This document shows positions 24,701 to 33,787 of a stretch of 64,000 nt of DNA, one piece after another. Every line of letters begins with the position of its first letter. Within the stretch, counting starts at the first letter, position 1. The DNA is from Anas platyrhynchos. Lineage: Eukaryota > Chordata > Aves > Anseriformes > Anatidae. The stretch spans positions 47,965,501 to 48,029,500 of the forward strand of contig NC_092591.1 in assembly GCF_047663525.1 (NCBI RefSeq), given 5' to 3'. Under the pieces are notes generated by a model, which saw only the letters and a list, made by a program, of their open reading frames with translations, was not told the origin of the DNA and ran no database searches. The position numbers and the translations under genes are program-made.

Positions 24701-27548
24701 GAGATAAGAAACAGAACATCCTTCCCCACAAATGCCTTTCCAACAACCAGGGGCTTAAGAGCTTACACAGCTGAAAATTATATCCAGACTGCTTTGTACA
24801 GTAGACACCACTGAACCTATTTTTCATGCATGTTTCACATCCTTTAGAAAAGAGAAAAAAAAAAAAAAGCTATGCTTCTGGCCACACTTGTACTGCATGA
24901 AAATCTCACAATGCTTGGCATCCATAGTTTTGCTGTATTTAATGTTATTGAATAATTTATGTAATAACACTATGCACTCAATATGTTAGATGGAAAAAAT
25001 ACTACCTCCTGATTGTCTTAACCTTGCCACCTGCTAATTTCTCTGGGTATGCCTTAGCTTTTATAGTATGACTCATCGTTCCCCCTTTTCCGCCTTGCCT
25101 GTGATTTTAGGGCTCTCCAGAACCTCATTCTCTACCACACCCACAGCACGTCCATTAACGTGTTTTTTTCTCTTGTACGTGTGGATGACGGGCAGGGATC
25201 ATGCTGTGTAGGGTGCAAAAGGCAAGGGGCAAGGGTACGCTGGTGCAGGAGCTTTTTCCACCATCATGTGATTGTGCTCGCGCCGTTTCAGGCGGCTGCC
25301 AGGGATGTGGGCTCTTATCTCCGGGTGCTCCAGCCGAAAGGAGAGCTGGAGCATTTCCCTGCCTTCACTGCGCGCCCCGCAAAGGTGTAAGAGTACACAA
25401 AAATAGTTCGGAGGCAGAGAGGGGCTGGTGGGCTGCCATTTGGGCCGGCAGGGCTGGTGTTACGCACAAGCATTTCTCCAGTGAACAAGCACCCGGAGCC
25501 TTTGCTTGTCTCCGGATCACAGGAGGTGAGAACTGAATTATTATTGTTATGAAGGTACACAGTACATTCTGCAGGAGCAAACTATAAATATTTCCAGCAA
25601 ATGCACTTACTATAGGTGTGGGTGCCAAGTAGCACTGTCTCCTTCCTAATTGTTAAGAAAGAATTTTTGTTTTACTGCATAGACAAGTAGATCCTCCGTC
25701 TCTTTGCCATCCTTCTCACAAGTATGTGTTGAGATGGCACAATGGGTTTATCACACGCTAAGGAAGAAAACTGTAGCTGGAGCCTCTGTCTCCTATCAGC
25801 CCAGCAGCCTATTTTAGCTCATGGGGCTCTTGAGAAGACAAATCGTGTTTCCTCTGCTCTCGCACACGGTCTGAGTGGTCCCACTGTTCGATTGTCACCT
25901 CCAGTGAAGGAGTGGTCCAACTGATGTCAGTCCAATGCCGACACCCCTGCGCTGCACAGGGAGGAGCCCAGGGATTCGTGGCAGGTCCATGACACGGTGT
26001 GTGGACATCTGGAGGAATGGACATTGGGCAGCCTCCATCCAAGGAGGCTTCCCCTTTCTCCTTACAGCATGTCCAGCCATGGGCTTCTCCAAAGCATTCA
26101 AAGGACCTGCTTGAGCTTTTCCATGGGAGTGGGAAGGAAAATTCTCCTGCCTGGTAGTACGGCTGGCTGTGGCGCAGCCTCTGCAACACATGGAGGTTGT
26201 CCATTTCCATGCAAATCTGTGCCAGACCAGCCCAGGACCTTCTAAACTAAGGGCTGGCAATCACTGTGTTTTGATTTTCAGGATGCTTTTTAGACAGCAA
26301 ATGATCATTAACACATAAACACCTGGAGTGAGGCAGTAGTGTTAGGTCTACTGCTTTTTTTTTTTTTTTCCTCCATGCATGTGGCTGAAGTATAAATTTA
26401 ATTTCTGAAATGCTCCCTACACCCTGTTACTAAATGAGGTCATTGATCAGGTGGCCTGCCTTTGGCTGGGCTTGCAGTGGAGAGTGGTGGGAAGAAAAGG
26501 CCACTTTCTGATGAGGATGCAGGCTCCATGACCGAAGCCTGCTGTGCCGGCCCTGAGGTGTGTGTCCAGGCTGGGTTCCTAGCCCAGCTGTAGCCAGTGG
26601 CTGCTGACAGAGCCTGGGATCATTGGGAGATAGGATGGTGGAATCCAGTATTGTTTCCAGCTTTCTTTGTGTTTCACGTTCATAAGACAAATATATATGT
26701 TGGGCTTGTGCCCACATTTGGTTCTGCTGCAAATCTCCGTCCAAAATAAATTAATTGTAAGCAAAGGAAAAAGAGCACTCTCTCAAATGCCTTTGATCTC
26801 CAGTTAAGCAAGCCAGTAAGTGAGGCTTCATACAACACGATTCACTCATCTGCTCTTCTGCTAATAATAAAATGAGTAAAGCGCATTTTAAAAATAGTCT
26901 AAATCCATACTTTCTCAAAAAAGCACAAAAGTTAAGAAGGAGTAAAAAGATGTGAAATCTAGACTAAAAGCATCCTGGCTTGGCTTCAGAGCCTCTGGGG
27001 ATTATAGCCCATGAAGAATAAATCTATATGTGTAAATTCCCTTGTTTATGTGTTTATCTCAGCGTGTTTTCTACCTGTCATGTCAAATCTCCAACATTCC
27101 CAGGAAAGATTATTTCACAACTTGAAAAATGCAGTCCCATGGAGATACTGGAGCTGCAACCTGCTACGTTTTGGGTAACAAAGGAGAGTAGAGAGTGGAT
27201 CAAGGACTGCAGCCTGAGCAGGACCTGTGTCCAGTCCCGGTTGTGCCTTGTGCAGCCCCCCAGGGGCTCCTTTCCCAGGAAGGCAAGAAGAGATTGCTCG
27301 GCCCCACAGGCCAGCACAGCTCTCTTGTAGCCTGGCTCAGAGAACCACCAGCAAGATGTGGCTCAGCCGTGTCCCTTCTGGGGCTGCCTCAGCGAGCGGG
27401 AGCACAGCGCTGATAGATGCCAAGGGGTTTGTGCCCTGGGAGATGAAGAAGTCTGGGATCTGGGATTTTTCCTGGTCTTGTGCAAATCCCGTGGCTATCC
27501 AGCCAGAGGTGTAAAAAGTGAGTGGCAGCTATTCTACACCCCGCACTT

Positions 27549-27574
27549 AAAAATAAATAAGTAAATAAATAAAT
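27549..27574 (+). repeat. (AAAT)n simple repeat
   Basis: AAATAAATAAGTAAATAAATAAAT, directly before the G+C rise into the ANO1 promoter island. It marks the upstream edge of the island. Confidence 0.8.
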
Positions 27575-28085
27575 GAAGAGTAGGAAGATGGTATTTTGTG
27601 AGGTCCCAAGTTTGCTGGTGCATACCATGATATTCCCAACACCCCTTGCACGCTGGGTCTGGGGAGGGGAGGCAGCTGGATGCTGCCAGCAGGTGCTGTC
27701 CCCCCGGGAAACGCGTCCCGTGCGGCTGTATGAGCACGGACAGACGGAGGTGAATGGCACCACACGTGGGGCAGTGGGAAGGGGCGCGGGAGCGAGCTGG
27801 GGAGAGACCCAGCTGTGCCTTGGGCGGGGGGAGACCTGTCAGCGCGGCAGCCCCAAATGACGGCATCTCTTTGGCAGGACACCGAGCCATACATTCCCCC
27901 CCACACTTTTTTTTTCCTAACAGCAAAGCGCACGAGCTTTTACCACGGTAAGAAAGGGGCCGGGGTGGGAGTACCCAGCTCCGCTTCAGGCAGCGCAGGG
28001 GCGCGGGGCTCAGCCCCGGGGACTCCCCCAGCGCCGCGCCCGGGGCGCGCTGACCTTTGGCGGCCGCGCTGCCCCCGCCCGGCCG

Positions 28086-28124
28086 CAGCAGCAGCAGCAG
28101 CAGCAGGAGCAGGAGCAGCAGGAG
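28086..28124 (+). repeat. CAG trinucleotide run with GAG interruptions
   Basis: Seven perfect CAG units followed by interleaved GAG and CAG units, inside the promoter CpG island and about 300 bases upstream of the TATA-like box. It is probably outside the transcript. On the minus strand it reads as CTG/CTC and produces a poly-leucine frame that lacks an ATG. Confidence 0.9.
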
Positions 28125-28286
28125 CACGACCGGCACCGGCAGCACCGCCAGCAGCTGCCGCCGTCGCTCCGGCGCCCGGTGCCCAAGGTCAGGGCGGCAG
28201 CGGCGGCCGCTCCGCAGGTAGGCGCGGAGCCCTGCGCGGGCGGAGCGGGGAGGCAGCAGAGCGGCGGCGGCGGTGTGAGGCGGGGT

Positions 28287-28345
28287 GCCGGAGGGCTGGA
28301 GGCCGGCCGGAGGGCTGGAGGGCCGGCTGGAGGGCCGGCCGGCTC
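28287..28345 (+). repeat. GC-rich imperfect tandem repeat in ANO1 promoter
   Basis: About three imperfect copies of a GGCCGGCNGGAGGGCTGGAG-like unit lie roughly 55 to 110 bases upstream of the TATA-like box. The array carries several GGCCGG palindromes. Copy number could differ between individuals or species. Confidence 0.7.
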
Positions 28346-28397
28346 CCTCCCCGCCGCTCCCACCCCGCGGAGGGCCGCGCCGCGCTCCCGCCGCCCG

Positions 28398-28405
28398 TAT
28401 TTAAA
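28398..28405 (+). promoter_or_regulatory. TATA-like box (TATTTAAA)
   Basis: TATTTAAA embedded in otherwise GC-rich DNA, about 200 bases before the ANO1 start codon. If used, it would place transcription start near 28425-28435. There is no ATG between it and 28601, so the first AUG of such a transcript is the proposed ANO1 start. The start site itself is inferred. Confidence 0.55.
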
Positions 28406-28429
28406 GGCGGCCGGGGGGCGCTGCGCCCT

Positions 28430-28600
28430 GCGGTGCCGCTCGGCGGGGGAGCGAGCCCTGCCCGCAAAAAAAGAGAGGGAGGGGGGAGGAAAGGGGGGAA
28501 AAAAAAATAGAGGGAGGAGGAGGAGGAAGAAGAAGAGGAGGGAGCCTGGGAAGTTGAGTTTGGTACCAAGCGGCAGCTGGGCTGCGGGGCTCGGCGGGCG
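28430..28600 (+). other. ANO1: Probable ANO1 5' untranslated region with homopurine tract
   Basis: The stretch between the expected start site and the ATG has no upstream ATG. From 28466 to 28544 it is almost pure purine (GA/GGA/AAG repeats, with one T at 28508), which would give an unusually purine-rich leader. The 5' boundary is an estimate from the TATA-like box. Confidence 0.5.
28466..28544 (+). repeat. Homopurine tract (A/G)
   Basis: A nearly uninterrupted purine run of about 79 bases, with runs of A, G, GGA and GAA, between the TATA-like box and the ANO1 ATG. One T at 28508 is the only pyrimidine. Such tracts can form triplex structures; that is known of the sequence class, not shown here. 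Confidence 0.85.
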
Positions 28601-28658
28601 ATGGATAAGGATGAGATCCACCTGCGCAGGCTGCCGGCCGCCGCGCCCTGGGGACCAC
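28601..28658 (+). CDS. ANO1: ANO1 (anoctamin-1 / TMEM16A) first coding exon, partial gene
   Basis: First coding exon of the calcium-activated chloride channel ANO1, a plasma-membrane protein. It encodes 19 residues plus one base (C) of the next codon. It begins MDKDEIHLRR and ends before a strong GTAAGT donor at 28659. The ATG is in good Kozak context (G at -3, G at +4). It is the first ATG after the TATA-like box at 28398, and a TAG at 28508-28510 closes the frame upstream, so the start is well supported. The single spare base joins the two leading bases of the exon at 62425 to make a His codon, keeping the frame into recognisable ANO1 sequence. These 19 residues do not belong to the mammalian N-terminus I know, so the assignment rests on splice phase and promoter context. 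The next exon is 33.8 kb away. An alternative first exon elsewhere in the intron is possible. Confidence 0.78.
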
Positions 28659-29288
28659 GTAAGTCCGCGGCGGGGACGGGGTGTAGGGAACCCGGGGGGC
28701 CGTGGGGAACGGGACGCCCCGCTGCCCATCTCTCGACAGCCCTTCGGAGGGGAGCGGGGGTTACAAATCCCGGAGTAACCTCAGCCAAGTAGCAGGGAAG
28801 TAAGATAGCTGTCTCCCCGCCCCGACCCCCGAAAGCGTAGAACAGCATAAAGTCCCCTTTACCTACATTCATGTAGCAATTAAAAGCTCATCTGGCCCCG
28901 GGATGCCAGTCTAATTATGAAAAACTGCTGGGATGCGAAGTAGATGAGATAAATCCTCGATTTGATGATTGCTCTTAATTCACACTGTGCCGCGGAAGAC
29001 CGGCAAAGAAAGGTCTTAACCAACTGAAACGGGTCTGTCTCAGGTTGTCAGTAATGTTTTTACAGAACTGGCTAAATCGTGTATCTCTATCATTAACTAA
29101 TGTGTGCAGCAAAATAAATTATATATATTGGAAAGGGAAAATACATTCCTTGGCTGAGAAGTTACAGAATGTTTAGAGCCAAAGAGCAGATCGTTTAAAT
29201 GGTAGGGGGTGGGAATTTCCTTGGCTTCCCTCTAGAAATAAATCACAGCTCGGTGTCTGCGTGCATGCATGTGCACCCACATATGCAT

Positions 29289-29340
29289 TTATATAAAATC
29301 TTCATGCACACGGACTGTGTATATAAAATCTTCACGTGCA
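29289..29340 (+). repeat. Short tandem duplication, about 33-base unit
   Basis: The string TATATAAAATCTTCATGCAC at about 29291 is followed 33 bases later by TATATAAAATCTTCACGTGC. It is a two-copy local duplication 0.6 kb into ANO1 intron 1. The units also contain TATATAAA, a TATA-like string. Confidence 0.65.
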
Positions 29341-32300
29341 TTGGAACACAGATTTTTACAAGCGCTATTTACTGAACACATTTTTCTACTAGTTTAGAGA
29401 CTATAAAACTAGAACTGAGATGCTAACCAGGAACATGCTGTAACACACTTGATTATCCAGCTGAATTGTATACAAATGAAGTAAATTTAGCATGGCACCA
29501 TTTATAAATTCCATGCTTTACAATCAAAATTCCAAATCTAACTATTTGCAGCTAAGAATAGCACGGGGAGCCCTTTTCTTTACTCCCTCTTTTTTGGATT
29601 CCCATGAAAACCGTTATCCTAGAGTCTACTCATTAAATGGCCAAATATTTAACTGGACTTCAGCCCACTTCTAAAAGAAATGCTGTACACTCATCAAACC
29701 ATAGGGTAGCCAGAGTGCTCAAAATGAAAAGAGAACTATTTCTTTAATGTCTGACATGAAACAGCTGGGTTTTGTATCTCTGTACCGGGGATGGGGTTTC
29801 TGACTGCCACTGCCTGTCCCATGTTAACTTATTAGTTAAATTAAGGAGTTTGAACTCTTCAAAGCTGACCATAGGGTAGATTCTGAAACTGAGAGCCGGG
29901 AAAGCCCAAGGTGCTGAGGTGTTATCGCAGTACATTAAGGGAGGTATCAGCAAGAGGGCTGAAAGATAGAAATGGCACTAGAAAGCTCTACCATTACTCA
30001 TGGGGCAGGTGGCAATTTATCATGAGGCAATCACGGCGATAGGACAGGAGTCCTGAGAAGTTGTTGGAGTGACGTTTTATCTGCGAGAAACTTTACAGAA
30101 TGGTTTGCAGTGAAATTCTCTATTTAATTTACTGAATCACCTATTAGCAGCACAAACACTGTGTACCAGCTTCGTTAGTAAGTTCAAGGAGCAGTTTTGT
30201 TCTCGGAAGCGTGTATTTGTTTTTCTGTTGATAACTTATCCAAAAAAGCTTGTTTGTAAAAGCCATTTATAAGATGAAACTCCTGTCTAATTACATAATG
30301 GATCCATGCATTGCAGCACAATCAATTAGCCCCAACTAGTTCTTGGGCAAATTTTGCATGTATTGCTGGAGAGGCATGTGGACACCCATCCTTGATGTTT
30401 TTACATGGTCGTTATACTCAGAAAGCCCTGCTGCAGACAGCTGAGGAAACCTGATGGAATGAGGAGCTGGGGAAAAGCTGGAGTCAGTGGGAGGGTGACA
30501 GAAGAGAGGAAGGTGAAGGGGAGTCCGTAGCCCCCTTTCTGCAGATAAATACTTGGAGTTAGCTACAGCCAAAACACTGTTTTGCATTTCGCTAGCAATA
30601 ATTGGCCACAGTAACCTTGGTACGTTATTTTTGGCTCTATTGGTGGCATGAAAGGGCAGGTGTGCTTGTCTACATCCCTGCCCTATAGACCCAGACATCA
30701 CTGTTGATGTCTCCCAGCTTATTTGATGCTAGTTCCTTCCTCACATCCTGGGTCAGGGAGTATGTGTGATGATGAAGGGGACAGGGTCAAAATTGGGGTG
30801 GGCTGGGGAAAGGTACCGACATACTGGCTGCTGGAAGGGCCACGGACATAGCCTGGGACATAGCAGGGAGGGTGCGGAGGCACTGGGACTGGTGCTCACA
30901 ACGCAGCGTGGCATCAGCAGGCACATCTTCGCTCCCTGCATTTCAGCAGTTAAAAATTTCCTGAGTGAACACTTGACCCCTTTGAAAAACAATGGGATTT
31001 TTGATGTAGTCATGCTATTGTCCCAAAAAGTGAAGCGTTTTCCTCTTTTTTAATTCGTGAGACGTCACCCCTGAGCAGGGACTTCCAGCACAGCTCCATA
31101 GCTTCTCCTATGCATCGCCCAGCTTCCCGTGGTAGCACTGCAGCTATTTCCATTACCAGTGAAAATGATGAAGCATATTAAGCTAATAATTAATCAGAGA
31201 TGACAAGGGACTAATAACCGTATTGATTTAATTAGGACTTCTTTTCCAGCTCTGTAACTCGCAGTCACGCACATCATTAACTTAATATTTTAATTTGTAC
31301 TAATAACTTATTAATTTCTGTGGATGAGTGCAGGCGCTGGGGAGGTCACGCTTGTGTGGTTGGGATGTGCAGCGTGGTGCCAAAGTAGGGTGCCAAAACA
31401 GAAGGCAGGAGGGTGACCCTGGGAAGTAACAGTGTTTATTGGCATTGAGGAGGGAAAAATGTCCCTTTTGACTTTAATTGTACCCTTTGGCTTTTGGTGA
31501 TTTTGAGAAAAGGAAATGCTTGGGGACGTGCTGTGGTTGGAAAATCCGGTTTGCTTTAAATTAGCATCACTTTGGGGAGAGGGAAGAGCAAAGGGGACTG
31601 GTGGACAGGACAGATTTCGGGACTTTACTGTGTGAAAAGCTGAGGGGTGCTGAACTTGTTCATCTCTGCCCCCTGTTTTAGTGTTAGTGGGGATGTGCAG
31701 CACCCACTGGGGTACACTTGGCATCTTTCACAGTTGGGTCCCCAGCAAGCCACCCTCTGGCCCCCGCCTGGTCCAGGAGGCAGCACTAAATACCCGGCTG
31801 TCCCATGCCACACAGCTTCACGGGGAGGGCTCCAGAGAGCCTTTGCAGGGGGCTCAGCACCCTGCTCCTGATACTGAGGCTCCTGTCCATGCGTTTATCA
31901 TGCCGTCAAAGGGCTGAGCTCCGTGTGCTGCAGTGGGGTGAGGAGATCTGGGCAGGCACTGAGAGGCTTCAGAGAAGAGGCTGCTCAAAGCACCCAGCCC
32001 CATCCTTTGGCATGGCACTGGGAGTCTGGAGCGCTTCACTTCACGTAGTTCGGTCACTGTACTGGTGAACCATCAGCCTGGTGAGCTCCATGAACAGAAG
32101 CCACCTCTTCTTTTCTTATTTCTTGGGATCGCTGATTCTGATAAAGTACCTCTGCATATGCCATAGTGTTTTAGTACATGAGCCCAGTTAGGGGTGAAAT
32201 AGTTCTGCTTGCTTTCAGAGGTCACAGAGCAACTCCTATGGGAACGGAGGGTGCTGGTAAGGGATTATTTGCCTTCCCAACCTCACCCACATTTGCTGCG

Positions 32301-33722
32301 AGGCTTCACATTACAGCAGGGCTCACAGCTCCCTCGCAGGTAGAGTCGACCCCCAGGAGTGGCAGCACAAGTGAGCAGCTTTGGGGACCGGGCAGCCTGC
32401 ATGCCGTGGTGGGACCCCTCACACCGCTAGGCTCAGCGGTGCAAAGTCACCCCGTGCCAGCTGCTAGATCGAAGTCACGGAGCGGGGTGATGTCAGTGGT
32501 GGTGTGCAGCTTTTTTACAGTACTTTGAAGAGCAAAAAGGCAGCGGTGCCTCGGTTGTCACCATGAGGTAATTTATGGCCCACGCAGGCCTGTTAGAGAC
32601 TGCTGACCTGCCCTGCAGGCGCAGGAAGCAAATCTGCCCGCGCTGAGCTGCATTAGTCACAGCCCCCAGCCTGCGTGCTGCCAAGGGAAGCAGATTTGTA
32701 TTTATTTGGCTTAGCCTTTGGTTTCCTATCCCTCGCCCCTCTACTTCTGAGAGCAGTGCCGCATCCCGGTGGGAGGCAAGCCCGTCCCCGTGCCCCCTCG
32801 CCTTCCTCCAGCCGCTATCCGAGGACAGCTGAGCTGTATCTCCGACGGCATCCCTGCTCCTTGCTCACCCCATGTCCTTCTCTGCCACGCCAACTCGCTT
32901 TGCTGCCTGTGGTGGCTTGTCCTCAAAGCTGCGCTGCCCCCCCTGCTGCCCCATGTGCCGCTGTTTTCCCTCTTCTTCCAGCTCCCCCAGTTCCTCTCTC
33001 GGAGCCTTCTCCTGGCAGTCCGTTCTTCCAGACACTACAAAAACTATTTCCAGACTTGACCCGATGAAAAGATAGCAGTACCGCTAGATCCCATGCCATC
33101 TCCTTGCAGTATCTTTGCCTGCTTGTCTTATCTGCATACCTGATTTGTTCTTGGCAGCTCTGCGTCTGTGCTAGAGCCTGTTTGTGCGTTCTTTCTCCTA
33201 TGAGAGGAATATTAATAATATACTTAATCACTGAATTTGTCCTCTCCGACTGCAGTCCAGAAGACGTAACCTCTTTTTTGGTGAACTGGCATGCACCTAT
33301 GACTTTTTATTCATGATTGTAAGTGTTCTGAGGGAGTTTAAAAATATGGAATCTGTTATGAAAAGGTTAAGTACTTTACAGGCATTAACTGCTCTTTTTA
33401 CATGTTATAAACTATTTAACTTATATCTTGGCATCAGTGGTTACAAGTTCTATGCTTCTGGTTCCTGGTCCTGCTGTCTCACCTCACCTGCTATTTGTAT
33501 CCTGCTTAGGGGGAAACTTGATGAGTATACAGAGGAGAAAGAACTTTGTTTTCTAAACACATTGCAAATATTTGTTGCCTCTTGTACATCTTCATTGACG
33601 TCAGCTGATGTCCTGCTTGCAGAACAAACTTGGAATATGCAGTAGGCATCCGTGTGTTGATAAGGAAGGTTCACCATGGAAAACTGTCCAGGGAGAGAAA
33701 AACACGTTTTACAACACTCAGT

Positions 33723-33726
<4 letters not shown>

Positions 33727-33781
<55 letters not shown>
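33727..33781 (+). repeat. Uninterrupted poly(A), 55 bases
   Basis: A pure A run in ANO1 intron 1. There is no AATAAA signal close upstream and no recognisable processed gene or LINE body before it, so I cannot call it the tail of a retrocopy. A run this long is unusual for a bird intron and prone to length errors in sequencing. Confidence 0.9.

Positions 33782-33787
<6 letters not shown>

Larger units (their letters stand above)
22257..27649. other. Intergenic stretch upstream of the ANO1 promoter island
   Basis: It holds a GC-rich patch at about 22400-22790 directly after the CR1 copy, a possible old repeat at 24628, and a mildly GC-rich, CpG-containing stretch at 25150-25530. Overlapping frames of 80 to 133 codons occur on both strands at 25.2-26.7 kb and 27.0-27.6 kb. 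None has a recognisable product and they overlap one another, as expected by chance in GC-richer DNA. Confidence 0.55.
27650..28600 (+). promoter_or_regulatory. ANO1: CpG-island promoter region of ANO1
   Basis: A sharp rise in G+C and CpG compared with the AT-rich DNA on both sides, ending just after the first coding exon. It holds many GC-box-like runs (for example around 27823 and 28236), a CAG run at 28086, a GGCCGG-rich tandem block at 28287-28345 and a TATA-like element at 28398. The long reading frames visible on both strands here are what GC-rich DNA gives by chance. The position directly upstream of the first ANO1 ATG makes it the gene's main promoter by inference. Transcription could also run divergently, as is common at CpG islands. 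Confidence 0.8.

Noticed and set aside
25809..26260. 121 and 133 codon minus-strand frames upstream of ANO1
   Set aside because: They are two overlapping frames of the same bases with no family resemblance, so composition and chance explain them.
27534..28145. Minus-strand frame of about 200 codons with a poly-leucine, signal-peptide-like start opposite the ANO1 promoter
   Set aside because: The frame starts at GTG and has no ATG upstream. The leucines come from the CAG run read backwards. Its possible donor at 28054 is only GTCAGC, and the rest is GC-rich sequence without a known product.
27815..28778. Several 85-239 codon frames on both strands across the promoter island
   Set aside because: They overlap one another in nearly all frames and are rich in Ala, Gly, Pro and Arg, as expected for CpG-island DNA. 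The frame shared with ANO1 stops at 28508-28510.
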